Shown here: positions 52,470-61,859 of the stretch, one piece after another | How the letters are laid out: the number at the start of each line of letters is the position of its first letter | Numbering within the stretch: position 1 is the first letter of the stretch | Assembly (NCBI RefSeq): GCF_020524585.1 | Contig: NZ_JAIVLK010000008.1 | Location: 124,001-188,000, forward strand | Direction of reading: 5' to 3' | Length of the DNA stretch: 64,000 nucleotides | DNA from: Celeribacter naphthalenivorans | GTDB taxonomy: Bacteria; Pseudomonadota; Alphaproteobacteria; Rhodobacterales; Rhodobacteraceae | Position numbers and translations under genes: made by a program | The notes under the pieces: model-generated | What the model was told of the DNA's origin: nothing | What the model saw: the letters and a program-made list of their open reading frames with translations, nothing else | Databases searched by the model: none

Positions 52470-53060
52470 TCAGCGCGCAAGGATCAGATATTCTCCCGTC
52501 CCGCGTCGCACCAAGGTGAAATTGCTCTCGTAGGGCTCACTATACTCAGGATTTTCGAGTTTAGCGAGTGCCAAGCGCAAATTCTCGCGAATTTCGGCAG
52601 ATTGGCCACTGTCGAGCGCGAAGGCGGTGCGGAACACCCGTTCAGCTTCGCCAAACTCGTTCTGCTCCATCAAAATGACCCCCAGATTGTTCCAGGCGGG
52701 CACGAAAGTGTCGTCAAGTTCGACGGCGCGGCGCAGGTCCGCTTCGGCCTGTCCCAATCGCCCGAGGCGAAGCTTGGCAGAGCCGATGGCGGAAAGCGTG
52801 TCGACCGTCATGCCATGATGCGCGGCGGCGCGGTAATAGGCCTTGAGCGCAAGCTCATATTCGCCAGCCGCCATCAACCTGTGACCGACGATGAGGCCGT
52901 CGACGGATCGCTCAGAGGCATCGACGCCCGCGGGGGCATAGGCCCCGGTATCGCGAAGCGGTTTCAGCCCGCCGTCCTGGCAGGCGGCCAGAAGAGAGAG
53001 GCCCATGAGAAAGACGTAAGGCGCGGGCCCGAAGGCCGCGCGCGAAAATCGTGGAGACAT
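52470..53060 (-). CDS. TPR lipoprotein of the Tad cluster
   Basis: A 196-residue protein. Signal peptide and lipobox VFLMGLSLLAAC, then a TPR region (GHRLMAAGEYELALKAYYRA, LGRLGQAEADLRRAVELDD, NNLGVILMEQNEFGEAERVF). Smaller than the neighbouring TPR protein but of the same type, suggesting an ancient duplication. The frame extends to 53144 into tadC; the ATG at 53060 keeps the signal at the N-terminus. Confidence 0.82.
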   Translation of the reverse strand: MSPRFSRAAFGPAPYVFLMGLSLLAACQDGGLKPLRDTGAYAPAGVDASERSVDGLIVGHRLMAAGEYELALKAYYRAAAHHGMTVDTLSAIGSAKLRLGRLGQAEADLRRAVELDDTFVPAWNNLGVILMEQNEFGEAERVFRTAFALDSGQSAEIRENLRLALAKLENPEYSEPYESNFTLVRRGTGEYLILAR

Positions 53061-53106
53061 GATGTCCCTTGCTGTTGTCTCGCCGGTGAGGCCGATGATC
53101 CGAAGA

Positions 53107-54093
53107 TCAGAAGCTGTTCTCACCGAGCATGATGTAGATGTCATACACCGACGGGCCGATCAGAATGATCAGAAGCGGCGGCACGGTCAGCATCATTGTG
53201 GCAAGGGTCATCTTGGTAGGCAACTTGTTTGCAGCCTCTTCGGCGCGCATCACGCGTTTATCTCGCATTTCTGCAGCATAAATCCGAAGCGCGTCGGCGA
53301 TCGAGGTGCCGAATTGCTGCGACTGGATCAGAACGGTGACGAAAGAGGCCACATCGGGCACGCCACAGCGTTCGGCCATGTCCTTGAGCACGATGGATTT
53401 GTCCTTGCCGGCCTTGATCTCATAGGAGACGATTTCGAACTCATCGGCCAGCGCCGGAAAGCCGGAGCGGATTTCTTTCGAAACGCGGATGATGGCCTGA
53501 TCCAGAGATTGCCCGGCCTCGACGCAGACGAGCATCAAATCGAGCGCGTCCGGGAAGCCGTTGATGATCTCTTCCTTGCGGGTCTCGACCCGACGCGTGA
53601 CCCAGTATTTCGGCAACATATACCCGATCGTCGCGGGCAGAAGCACGGTCAGGAACAGGGATTTCGGGGTCATTTCCTGTTCGGAGGATTTCATCAGCGC
53701 ATAGATCAGACCAAACCCCAGCGCACTCAGACCCATCGCGAATTGCGCAAAGTGGAACATGCGCACGGCGTTTTTCGTCCGATACCCCGCCTGAATCATC
53801 TTGAGCTGGGCGGCGGAGTATTCTTCTTCGTTCTGGGGCTCGAGGAAGGCGGAATATTTCTCGAGCTTGGCGCCTTTCTTGTTGTCGTAACGCAGCTTGG
53901 CCGGGGATTTTCCCTTGGCGGTAGCCTTGGTCGACTGGGTTTGTTCGCGCAGGCGATCCATCGGGTCGCGTTTCTTTTTCAAAAGCACCGGCAGGGTGAA
54001 GAGGATCAACACGGCGCCCAATGTGCCCATCAGGATCAGCGGGCCGAAGGGGCCAAGTTGTTCGCCCAGGATGGAAGAAAACAGCTCTTGCAT
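53107..54093 (-). CDS. tadC: Tad inner-membrane platform protein TadC
   Basis: A type II secretion F-like membrane protein of 328 residues. One early helix (FGPLILMGTLGAVLILFTL), a paired segment around residues 125-165 and a C-terminal pair (MTLATMMLTVPPLLIILIGP) enclose the T2SSF domain with GFPDALDLMLVCVEAGQSLDQ cut at the conserved DALDLM. With TadB it forms the platform for pilus assembly. AAAGGACACC lies before the ATG, 19 bases after tadB. Confidence 0.93.
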   Translation of the reverse strand: MQELFSSILGEQLGPFGPLILMGTLGAVLILFTLPVLLKKKRDPMDRLREQTQSTKATAKGKSPAKLRYDNKKGAKLEKYSAFLEPQNEEEYSAAQLKMIQAGYRTKNAVRMFHFAQFAMGLSALGFGLIYALMKSSEQEMTPKSLFLTVLLPATIGYMLPKYWVTRRVETRKEEIINGFPDALDLMLVCVEAGQSLDQAIIRVSKEIRSGFPALADEFEIVSYEIKAGKDKSIVLKDMAERCGVPDVASFVTVLIQSQQFGTSIADALRIYAAEMRDKRVMRAEEAANKLPTKMTLATMMLTVPPLLIILIGPSVYDIYIMLGENSF

Positions 54094-54112
54094 GATCGGT
54101 GTCCTTTCCGTC

Positions 54113-55084
54113 TCAGACCTTGATGTTCACGAGGCTTTTCATCACGAAGAGATTCGCAACGAGGAAGCCGCCGACGACCAGACAGGCGGGAATGAAGGCC
54201 GGCGTGCCTTTGACCGTGTCGTAATAATCGGGTTTCGCCAGCGAGATCGCCAAAAGCGCCAAAAGCGGGAAGCCAGACAGGAAGTTGCCGGACCATTTTG
54301 CCTCGGCGGTGATCGCCTTGACCCGGCGGAACAGTTTGAAGCGCGAGCGGATCACTTTCGACAGACCGTCGAGCACCTCGGCGAGGTTGCCGCCCGATTG
54401 CTGTTGGATCGCCACGGCCACCGCGAGGAAGCGCAAATCCTGCATGTCGAGCCGTTCGGCCATGTCTTTGAGAGCTTCGCCCACGTCGCGACCATAGGCG
54501 CTTTCATCCGCGATGACGCCCATTTCGGTGCCGAGAGGGTCGGGGACCTCCTTGGCGACGATGTTGAGCGCGTTGGAGAACGGGTGGCCGACGCGCAGGC
54601 TGCGCACCATCAATTCGACCGCATCAGGGAGCTGTTCCTCGATAAGCGCGAGGCGTTTCTTGGCCTTGGTCTGAATCCAGACGTAAACCGCGCCGATGCC
54701 CATGGCGATGGAGACCACCACACGGATCGGCATCGAGGCGGCGGTGCCAATCGAGAGACCGACAAAGGCGACCATGCCCAACAGCCCCATCACCAGCAAA
54801 AGCTGTAGCGGGGAGAAGGCGATATTGGCCTTTTGCGCCTTTTCAGCCAGTACGGAATAGAGCGGGACCTTGCGCGATTTGAGGTGTTGGCTCATCTCCT
54901 TGCGGAGCTGGTTGAGCACCTCTTCGCGGTCGCCCGTGCCCTTTTCCAAAAGCTCGTAACGGCGGTTGACCCGCGAATTCAGCGAGATCGACTTGCCGAA
55001 CACCGTCAGGTAAATGCCTTCGACCAAGGCAAGCACCGCGACGAAAATCACGATGTAAATGACGGGTTCCATAGAAATGACCAT
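54113..55084 (-). CDS. tadB: Tad inner-membrane platform protein TadB
   Basis: A 323-residue platform protein of the T2SSF family, paralogous to TadC. The N-terminal helix VIYIVIFVAVLALVEGIYL, central pair near LLLVMGLLGMVAFVGLSIG, and the conserved LPDAVELMVRSLRVGHPFSN with the partner IQQQSGGNLAEVLDGLSKVIR. ATG 55084 has GAGAGG upstream; a second ATG four codons later is possible. Follows cpaF after 15 bases. Confidence 0.93.
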   Translation of the reverse strand: MVISMEPVIYIVIFVAVLALVEGIYLTVFGKSISLNSRVNRRYELLEKGTGDREEVLNQLRKEMSQHLKSRKVPLYSVLAEKAQKANIAFSPLQLLLVMGLLGMVAFVGLSIGTAASMPIRVVVSIAMGIGAVYVWIQTKAKKRLALIEEQLPDAVELMVRSLRVGHPFSNALNIVAKEVPDPLGTEMGVIADESAYGRDVGEALKDMAERLDMQDLRFLAVAVAIQQQSGGNLAEVLDGLSKVIRSRFKLFRRVKAITAEAKWSGNFLSGFPLLALLAISLAKPDYYDTVKGTPAFIPACLVVGGFLVANLFVMKSLVNIKV

Positions 55085-55099
55085 GATCGTCGTCCTCTC

Positions 55100-56554
55100 T
55101 TAACGCGGGTTTGTCGGCTCGAAGAGCGACGGCGGCAAATCGTAACCCCACATGCGGAAGCGTTCGGAATAATGGCTCCGCACGCCGGTCGCGGTGAAAT
55201 GACCGATGATTTTATTGTCAGGCGTCAGCCCGGTGCGTTGGAAGCGAAAGACTTCCTGCATCGAAATCACATCGCCTTCCATGCCGGTTACCTCGGTGAT
55301 CGAAACCATGCGGCGCGAACCGTCTTGCAGACGCGAAGCCTGCACGATCAGGTTCACAGCCGAGGAGATTTGCGAGCGCACGGCTTTCAAAGGCATCTCG
55401 ATCCCGGCCATGGCGATCATGTTTTCCAGACGCGACACGCCATCGCGCGCGGAGTTGGCGTGAATCGTGGTCATCGACCCGTCGTGGCCGGTGTTCATGG
55501 CCTGCAACATGTCGATCACCTCTTCACCACGGGTTTCCCCCACGATGATCCGGTCCGGACGCATCCGAAGCGCGTTGCGCAAACAGTCGCGCTGGGTCAC
55601 GGCGCCTTTGCCCTCGACGTTGGCGGGTCGGCTTTCCATTCGACCGACGTGGGTCTGTTGCAGCTGAAGTTCCGCCGTATCCTCGATCGTGAGGATGCGT
55701 TCGTCATTGTCGATAAAGGAAGACAGCGCGTTCAGCGTCGTGGTTTTCCCGGAGCCCGTACCGCCCGACACAATCACATTGAGACGGGTGGAGACGGCGG
55801 CCTGAAGATAGGCGGCCATTTCTTCGGTGAAGGCGCCGAAGCGGACGAGATCGTCGATCCCGAGCTTTTCCTTTTTGAACTTACGAATGGAGACGAGCGA
55901 ACCGTCCACCGCGACGGGCGGCACCATGGCGTTGAAACGCGACCCGTCCTTGAGACGGGCGTCAACGTAGGGGTTCGATTCATCGACGCGTCGGCCCACG
56001 GCGGAGACGATCTTGTCGATGATCCGCAAGAGGTGCTTTTCGTCTTTAAAGGTGATGTCGGACAGTTCGAGTTTACCGGCGCGTTCGACGAAAATCTGTT
56101 GCGGGCCGTTGACCAGAATATCGTTGACGCTTTCGTCTTTCAAAAGCGGCTCAAGGGGCCCGAGACCACGCACCTCATCGTAGAGGTCCTGGTTCAGGGT
56201 GATCCGTTCATCGCGGTTGAGCACCAGCCCCTGATCGGCCAGAAACTCGGCGGTGATGTCGGAAATCTCGGATCTGAGGTCCTTTTCCGCAGCGGTTTCA
56301 AGGGCTGAGAGGTTGAGGTCTTCGAGAAGACGCTTGTGCATCTCCACTTTGATTTCGCTGAGACGCTCCTTGCGGCGGCGTTCCTTGTCCATCGGCGTCG
56401 GCTGGGCCGCGCGGCTGGTCGGTTTCTGTGCGGGCGCCGCAGCTTTGACGGGCTTTGCGGCCTTGGGCTCAGGGTTCGCCTGAGCACTTGGCGCGGCCGT
56501 CGCCGCGACGGGCGCCGCCTTTTGGGTCTCTGACTTCTTATATCGCGAAAACAT
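55100..56554 (-). CDS. cpaF: Tad pilus assembly ATPase CpaF
   Basis: The secretion ATPase powering Flp pilus assembly (484 residues). Starts with a Pro/Ala/Lys-rich disordered region to about residue 60, then the N-terminal domain ([29 protein letters not shown]-like as [20 protein letters not shown] cut). Walker A is [19 protein letters not shown], the Asp box [12 protein letters not shown] and Walker [29 protein letters not shown] precedes the ATG. Confidence 0.96.
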   Translation of the reverse strand: MFSRYKKSETQKAAPVAATAAPSAQANPEPKAAKPVKAAAPAQKPTSRAAQPTPMDKERRRKERLSEIKVEMHKRLLEDLNLSALETAAEKDLRSEISDITAEFLADQGLVLNRDERITLNQDLYDEVRGLGPLEPLLKDESVNDILVNGPQQIFVERAGKLELSDITFKDEKHLLRIIDKIVSAVGRRVDESNPYVDARLKDGSRFNAMVPPVAVDGSLVSIRKFKKEKLGIDDLVRFGAFTEEMAAYLQAAVSTRLNVIVSGGTGSGKTTTLNALSSFIDNDERILTIEDTAELQLQQTHVGRMESRPANVEGKGAVTQRDCLRNALRMRPDRIIVGETRGEEVIDMLQAMNTGHDGSMTTIHANSARDGVSRLENMIAMAGIEMPLKAVRSQISSAVNLIVQASRLQDGSRRMVSITEVTGMEGDVISMQEVFRFQRTGLTPDNKIIGHFTATGVRSHYSERFRMWGYDLPPSLFEPTNPR

Positions 56555-56601
56555 CTGTCTCTTACCTCATTTGGCCCACCGAGGCGGGACCTTGCGGGAC
56601 C

Positions 56602-57855
56602 TTATTGTGCGGCCTCAAGCTGTTCGGTCTGGCGGGCGTGCAAGGAGGCGGCCAGTTTGTGGATCTCCTTGCGCAGCGGGTTTTTCGTGGCTTCAAGCCC
56701 CAAAGGCATGCCCTGATCGCAGGCCTCGCGCACTGGGCGACCGCCGTCGGGGAATTGCACCTCGATGGCAATCTCGAGGTTTTCCGCCATGCGTTTGATC
56801 CGCGCCTTGGCCGAGAGGTCCATCCCTTTGGGCGCACGGTTCAACAGGAAGCGCATCTTTTCGAACGGCAGTTCCTCGGCCCGCAGCGCATTGCGCAGGC
56901 GCAGAATGTTCTGCGCCGAGCGCAGATCGAGCTCGATGGGCGCGAAATAGAATTCTGCCGCGGTCAGAACGGTCTCGGTCCAGGCCACCAGCGTCGTCGG
57001 CATATCGACGATCACATAGTCGAAATGCGCCCGCGCCTTGTCGAGCAGGCGCTCGACATCGACGGGTTCGATGAAGTCGAGCGGCAAGACCTCCGTCGGC
57101 GCGGTCAGCACCGACAGCTTGTCGTTGAAATTCATCAAGGCGCCCTTGAACACATCGTCGTCCATGCTTTCGGTCGAGGACAGCAATTCATAGACGGCCT
57201 CGCGACGCGGGAGATCGAGATAGGTCGAGACCGAACCGAATTGCAGGTTGAGATCGATCAGAAGCACGCGCGGCTGCGGACCTTTCTTTTCGATCGTGGC
57301 CAATTCCCAAGCGAGGTTCACGGCAATCGTCGTGGCCCCGGTGCCGCCGGCGATGGAGTGGACAGGCAGGATAATCCCGTTTGCGCCGCCGTGTTTTGCG
57401 GGGACGGGCAAGGAGGCCTCGATGAAATCGACCGCGGGCACTTTGCGCGGGGCGTTCAGCCGCTCGATCGCATCGTGGAGTGCCTGCTCCGGAAGCGGGT
57501 AGGGGATGAAATCCTCAGCGCCCAGTTGCAAAAGCTGGTGCAGCGCCATCGGCGAGACCTCGTCGGCGATCAGGATCACCTTGATGCCCTGAACCTTGGC
57601 CGATTTGATCAGGTCGGCGATCATCGCCAAAAGGCTTTCGTCTTCCTGATCGAGGGCAATGGCCACGAATTTCAGACCGCCGCTCTCCGGTTGCCGGAAA
57701 AATTGTCGCGCATCTTCAAAGGAAAGATCGCCCCAGGCTTCGCCCAGTTCGCTCTCCATATCCTCGATCAGAAGATCGAAATTCTGTACGTCCCGGCTGA
57801 TCGTACAGGCAACCAGCGGGGCCGGGTCGTTTTGCAATAGAGCTTCACTCGTCAT
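56602..57855 (-). CDS. cpaE: Tad pilus localisation protein CpaE
   Basis: A 417-residue MinD/ParA-like protein with an N-terminal receiver-like domain (about residues 1-135, with KVILIADEVSPMALHQLL). The ATPase part starts HSIAGGTGATTIAVNLAWEL, a P-loop in which the usual KGGxGKTT lysines are replaced by Ala; such variants occur in the CpaE/TadZ family. Switch I/II appear as LLIDLNLQFGSVSTYLD and YVIVDMPTTL. It places the pilus machine at its site. First gene of the cpaE-cpaF-tadB-tadC unit. Confidence 0.9.
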   Translation of the reverse strand: MTSEALLQNDPAPLVACTISRDVQNFDLLIEDMESELGEAWGDLSFEDARQFFRQPESGGLKFVAIALDQEDESLLAMIADLIKSAKVQGIKVILIADEVSPMALHQLLQLGAEDFIPYPLPEQALHDAIERLNAPRKVPAVDFIEASLPVPAKHGGANGIILPVHSIAGGTGATTIAVNLAWELATIEKKGPQPRVLLIDLNLQFGSVSTYLDLPRREAVYELLSSTESMDDDVFKGALMNFNDKLSVLTAPTEVLPLDFIEPVDVERLLDKARAHFDYVIVDMPTTLVAWTETVLTAAEFYFAPIELDLRSAQNILRLRNALRAEELPFEKMRFLLNRAPKGMDLSAKARIKRMAENLEIAIEVQFPDGGRPVREACDQGMPLGLEATKNPLRKEIHKLAASLHARQTEQLEAAQ

Positions 57856-58066
57856 TGCTCAAAGCGTCCTTTTACTCGAACGCCAGGATCCATTTTTCGC
57901 CAAGTCTTTGAAAGATAAAGACCCAACACCCCATTTCCCCTGGCGCGTCTGCCCGACTCACAGGTCGGACATACTGCTCCCATTGGGGGTAAGGTGCCGG
58001 GCAACTGGGGCAACAATAGGGCCGAAATCGCGTAATAATTCGCTAATCTGGGACGATATGAACGCG

Positions 58067-58100
58067 AATGGGGCCAAACCCGCGCAGGTTTGGCCCCATT
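58067..58100. other. 14-bp hairpin after the OmpA lipoprotein gene
   Basis: A perfect stem AATGGGGCCAAACC / GGTTTGGCCCCATT around CGCGCA. It probably ends the cpaC-ompA unit before cpaE. It shares its inner part with the hairpin at 60422. No T-run follows on the minus strand. Confidence 0.78.
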
Positions 58101-58131
58101 GTTCATATTGAGTGCTGTGTCGAGAAACTCT

Positions 58132-58797
58132 TTAGTCGCCCGGGTTGATCTCACGGCTGCCGAAATCGACCAGATCGGACGGGGCCGTGGCGCTTTCGAT
58201 ATATTCGCGGTGAATGATCTCGGCGTAACGGCTGTCCATCACGAGGTTCGAGTTTTCGACGAAGCCCGAGACTTCGGTGACCGTGCGGCGGTTTTTGCGT
58301 TCCGGGTCCTGGGTCACGATGAGCGGCTGGGTTTCGCCGTAGGAGACCATCGCCTCGAGACGCGAGCGCGAAATGCCGTTGCGGGCCAGTTCGGCGACGA
58401 CGGCTTTTGCGCGGCGCAGGCCGAGCGATTTGTTATAGGCGGGCGAGCCGACGAGATCGGTGTGGCCGTAGACGCGGAAGCGGACTTCGGGGAATTGCGC
58501 CATGAAATGCGCCTGTTTGCGGATCGCATCTCGTGCCACGCCATCGAGCACCGCGGAGTTGAATTCAAAATTCACGGTGGCCGGAACCTGCGAGGCAAAG
58601 CGTTCGTTCAGGTCGATCACGTAGCTCAGCTGACCGGTCTGAACCAACGTGTTGTTCATGGTCGCATTGCCGAAAGTGCCGCTGTCGAGATAGCCGCCGG
58701 CCTCTTGGAACCAAGAAGAGCCTGCCGGTTGATCGGAGCACGCGCCAAGCGCCAAAAGGGCAGAGGCGGCGAGGGTCAGTTTCAAAGTATCCCGCAT
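58132..58797 (-). CDS. OmpA family lipoprotein of the Tad cluster
   Basis: A 221-residue protein. Lipoprotein signal TLAASALLALGAC, linker, then an OmpA-like domain: VNFEFNSAVLDGVARDAI, VYGHTDLVGSPAYNKSLGL and RRAKAVVAELARNG. It may connect the secretin complex to peptidoglycan. GGAGTAAGGAC is a strong ribosome-binding site that overlaps the cpaC stop, so the two are translated together, 4 bases apart. Confidence 0.88.
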   Translation of the reverse strand: MRDTLKLTLAASALLALGACSDQPAGSSWFQEAGGYLDSGTFGNATMNNTLVQTGQLSYVIDLNERFASQVPATVNFEFNSAVLDGVARDAIRKQAHFMAQFPEVRFRVYGHTDLVGSPAYNKSLGLRRAKAVVAELARNGISRSRLEAMVSYGETQPLIVTQDPERKNRRTVTEVSGFVENSNLVMDSRYAEIIHREYIESATAPSDLVDFGSREINPGD

Positions 58798-58801
58798 GTC
58801 C

Positions 58802-60211
58802 TTACTCCATCACATAGCCATAGGACCCGGAGAAGTCCTGTTTCGCAACTTCGGCAGCGCTGCCGGATTGCGGCGCGGAGGTACCGCCAAAGGTTTTGCC
58901 AAAGAGGAACAAATCGCTCTCGGTCGGGATTTTGACGCGATCCGTCGGCAGGGCCAGAGCCAGACCGTTGGTCGGCGTCACCAGATGCGGGGTGACGATG
59001 ATCACCAGCTCGGATTGACGGCGCGAATAATCGGTGGAGCGGAACAGTGCCCCCAGAACCGGGATGTCGCCCAACCACGGCACCTGACCGACGAGATCTT
59101 CGAAGTCGTCCTGCAAGAGGCCCGCGATGGCAAAGCTCTGGCCATCACGCAGCTCGACTGTGGTGGAGGTTTCACGACGTTTGAACGAGTTCAGCGTAAA
59201 GCCATCTACCGAGTAGTTGACGGTCGAGTCGATCCCGGAAACGGCGGCGCGCATTTCAAGGTTGATCTGATCGCCATTGACCACGCGGGGCACGAACTCA
59301 AGTTCCACACCGAAGGGTTTGAAGTCGATGTAAATGCCGTCCTCGCTGGACACCGGGATCGGATATTCGCCACCGGCGAGGAATTTGGCCTGTTGGCCGG
59401 ACAGTGCCGTCAGATTCGGCTCGGCCAACGTACGGACGAGGCCTTTTTCTTCCATGGCTTCAAGCAGGACAGAAAGCTGGGTGTTGCCGATTGATCCGCC
59501 GATGTTCAGTGCGCCGAGAGTTCCCTCGCTCACCGTGACGCCGCCGTTTTGCGCAATCGCCGCGGCAGAGTTGTTTGCGCTCAGCCAAGTGCCGCTGGAC
59601 CCGGCAACATTCGTGCTGGCGATGCCGATGGAGGAAGACAGGTTCTTGGACACAGAACGCGTCATTTCGGCGAAACGCACTTTCAGCATCACCTGCTGGG
59701 TGCCGCCGATGTTCAACAGGTTGGACACGCGACCCGGCGCATAGCGCTCGGCGAGTTCGACAGCGCGTTCCATCATGGTGACCGAGGAAATAACGCCCGA
59801 CAGCACGATGCCGTCATTGGCGGTGCGCACCTCGATCGTTTCGTTCGGCATGATCTGACGCAGGCGTTCCTTGAACTCGGTCACATCCGGGGTGACCTGC
59901 ACTTGAACGTTGGTGATCAGCGAGCCGTTCGGCGCCAAAAGCGTGATCGTCGTCAGGCCGGGGGTGCGGCCCAGGACGTAGATCGTGCGATCCGACAGGG
60001 TGGAAATATCCGCAATCTCTGCGTTGGCGACCGAGATCTCTGCGAAGGGTTCGTCGCTTTCGACCACCACGGCGCGGTTCATCGGAACGTTCAGAACGCC
60101 CGAAGGAGACCCGGTCATAACACGGAGTTTGTCTGCAAACGCCCCATGGGGTGCTGCACCGATTAGGGCACACCCGACGAGGGCGGCCTTGAACATATTC
60201 AACATTTTCAT
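58802..60211 (-). CDS. cpaC: Tad pilus outer-membrane secretin CpaC/RcpA
   Basis: Forms the outer-membrane channel of the pilus (469 residues). Signal peptide MFKAALVGCALIGAAPHGAFA, N-terminal BON/pilus-formation domain (SDRTIYVLGRTPGLTTITLL), then the secretin domain with ALSGQQAKFLAGGEYPIPV, VPRVVNGDQINLEM and GQVPWLGDIPVLGALFRST. The start at 60211 was preferred to 60235, because AGGATCAC precedes it and the signal peptide begins there. Followed by the OmpA lipoprotein. Confidence 0.94.
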   Translation of the reverse strand: MKMLNMFKAALVGCALIGAAPHGAFADKLRVMTGSPSGVLNVPMNRAVVVESDEPFAEISVANAEIADISTLSDRTIYVLGRTPGLTTITLLAPNGSLITNVQVQVTPDVTEFKERLRQIMPNETIEVRTANDGIVLSGVISSVTMMERAVELAERYAPGRVSNLLNIGGTQQVMLKVRFAEMTRSVSKNLSSSIGIASTNVAGSSGTWLSANNSAAAIAQNGGVTVSEGTLGALNIGGSIGNTQLSVLLEAMEEKGLVRTLAEPNLTALSGQQAKFLAGGEYPIPVSSEDGIYIDFKPFGVELEFVPRVVNGDQINLEMRAAVSGIDSTVNYSVDGFTLNSFKRRETSTTVELRDGQSFAIAGLLQDDFEDLVGQVPWLGDIPVLGALFRSTDYSRRQSELVIIVTPHLVTPTNGLALALPTDRVKIPTESDLFLFGKTFGGTSAPQSGSAAEVAKQDFSGSYGYVME

Positions 60212-60421
60212 GTGATCCTGCCTCTGATCGACCACGCCTCAAGAACGGACTCTGACGGTCCAATTGTCTTCGAACATGCGGTAAATTAACTTTTTTTGCA
60301 ATAATCAATCTCTTGGGCGTTGTTTGTGATGTGGATAAGTCACAAGGTCAAAATGACTGGCTTTGTTCGGGATGGTGAATGGTTTGGGCCAAGTCTTTGA
60401 TGTGAATTCATAAAAAACGAA

Positions 60422-60450
60422 TGCGCCAAACCCGATGCAGGTTTGGCGCA
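60422..60450 (-). terminator. hairpin terminator after cpaB
   Basis: A perfect 11-bp stem TGCGCCAAACC / GGTTTGGCGCA with a 7-base loop, followed on the minus strand by TTCGTTTTTTATG. It lies 45 bases beyond the cpaB stop and separates cpaB from cpaC. Confidence 0.75.
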
Positions 60451-60495
60451 AACAGTGTAAATTCGAATCCCGGCAGGGACGGTTTTGCCGGTTTT

Positions 60496-61338
60496 TTAGT
60501 CTGCGCAGGGGATCTGGGTCACGATTATCTCGCCGCCCTTGCGGGTGCGGATCGTGCAGACTTCTTCGCTTGGCGCCTCGACATATTCCTGCTCTTCGAT
60601 GCCCAAAAGCGTGTTCTTGTCGATCTCGACACCGGCCACGACTGTGTCGTCATCGCGTCCGACCAGCGCCAGGGACAGGCGCCCGGTGCTTTGCGCCGTG
60701 GCCAGGGCGGCGACTTCTGTCGGGGTCGCCTCGACGGTCACGGTGCGGGCGATCACGGTGGTCTGGCGTTCTTCGTCGGCGGATTGGTCGACGGCGACCA
60801 GCGGCATGGAGGATTGGATCAGCTTTGTGGTTTCGCTCGCGGCGTTCGGCAGACGGCCGGTCCAATAGACATCGACACGGTCGCCGGGGCGCAACAGGCC
60901 CGAAACGCCTGAGCTGACGTCCACTCGGATGGCAAAGGCACGCATGCCCTTAGACAGGCGAGCCGCAACACCGGCCTTTTCACCCGGACGTGTGACTTTC
61001 GCGCCCATGAGCGGCTCCATCGGCTCGATGGTGCGCAGAGCAGCGCGCAGCACGTCGGGGCCTTCCGGGAAAAGCTGTTCTTCGGTCATAAAGGGCTGGG
61101 CGGGGATGGCGTCCACCGGCCAAAGCACTTTTTTCACCTTTTCCGGCAGGATCGGTTCGCCATAGGTCAGTTGTTCGAGGGCAACGTAAATTTCTTCGGT
61201 CTGGACGGAAGAGGAGCGCATGGCCTTCTCCCGGTCAAGCTCTGCCTGATATGTCGACAGGTAGCCCCGCGTCATATGAACGGCAAATCCCGCCAGTGCG
61301 ACCCCGATGACGAGGACCAATCCGAAAATGATACGCAT
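60496..61338 (-). CDS. cpaB: Flp pilus assembly protein CpaB/RcpC
   Basis: A 280-residue periplasmic protein anchored by one N-terminal helix (IIFGLVLVIGVALAGFAV). A SAF-like domain around LTYGEPILPEKVKKVLWP and the RcpC/CpaB region MRAFAIRVDVSSGVSGLLRP with GDRVDVYWTGRLP follow. It is thought to stabilise the secretin. AAAGGGACGACTG lies before the ATG. It forms its own unit between two hairpins. Confidence 0.92.
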   Translation of the reverse strand: MRIIFGLVLVIGVALAGFAVHMTRGYLSTYQAELDREKAMRSSSVQTEEIYVALEQLTYGEPILPEKVKKVLWPVDAIPAQPFMTEEQLFPEGPDVLRAALRTIEPMEPLMGAKVTRPGEKAGVAARLSKGMRAFAIRVDVSSGVSGLLRPGDRVDVYWTGRLPNAASETTKLIQSSMPLVAVDQSADEERQTTVIARTVTVEATPTEVAALATAQSTGRLSLALVGRDDDTVVAGVEIDKNTLLGIEEQEYVEAPSEEVCTIRTRKGGEIIVTQIPCAD

Positions 61339-61636
61339 AACAGTCGTCCCTTTCTTGCGGAGGACAGATTTCTCCCCTCGCGATACACTCTTAACTTTTC
61401 AGTCAAATAAGGCATTTCGGTGGTGCCAAGGCGGCGCTGGCATGAATTTTTGCATATTCCGGAACAAACCCCCCGATTTGCGCGGGCTGTTCTCGATCTG
61501 TCGAGATGGGCCGATATGCTCTGCCGCGATGGCACAGGTGGCGTTTTCAAACGCAGCCTTCACCACAGGAAAACCGCGCCTCCCAGTGAAGACGCGGTTT
61601 TTGTATCTTGCTCGGTCCGTGTGGACCGCGCAGAGA
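61339..61636. other. 298-base region between cpaB and flp
   Basis: No gene seen. It holds the cpaB promoter region (unassigned) and the terminator hairpin of the flp pair at 61570-61601. Confidence 0.6.
61570..61601. terminator. terminator downstream of the flp genes
   Basis: Stem AAAACCGCG / CGCGGTTTT with a 14-base loop and T-runs on both strands, 36 bases beyond the flp stop. The stem is the same as in the ftsH terminator. Confidence 0.8.
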
Positions 61637-61828
61637 TTAGTAGGTGACCACCGTGCGGGACATCAGATCGGCGGAGATTTTGTCGCCGAGTGCGGTGGTG
61701 CCGTTGGACACGGTGGTCAGAACGGCAATGCCAAGGCCGACGACGGCAGCAGTGAGCACGACCCAGTCAACGGTCACAGCGCCGTCTTCGTCACGTTTGA
61801 AGCGATTTGCGAGTTTGAAGAATTTCAT
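61637..61828 (-). CDS. flp: Flp family type IVb pilin (copy 1)
   Basis: A 63-residue prepilin. Basic leader NRFKRDEDG, processing site G-A at Gly 16 followed by the hydrophobic helix AVTVDWVVLTAAVVGLGIAV. The +5 acidic residue is Asp, not the Glu of classical pilins, as often seen in Rhodobacteraceae. Cut by CpaA and exported through the Tad machine. GGAGTAGACTG precedes the ATG. It follows a second pilin gene after 31 bases. Confidence 0.93.
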   Translation of the reverse strand: MKFFKLANRFKRDEDGAVTVDWVVLTAAVVGLGIAVLTTVSNGTTALGDKISADLMSRTVVTY

Positions 61829-61859
61829 CAGTCTACTCCGAATTTGGAATACAGTGGGA

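Noticed and set aside
60408-60485. A tRNA-like TTCGAATCCC sequence after the cpaB hairpin
   Set aside because: The T-loop-like match has no matching acceptor, D or anticodon stems around it; the upstream hairpin is a terminator-type stem.
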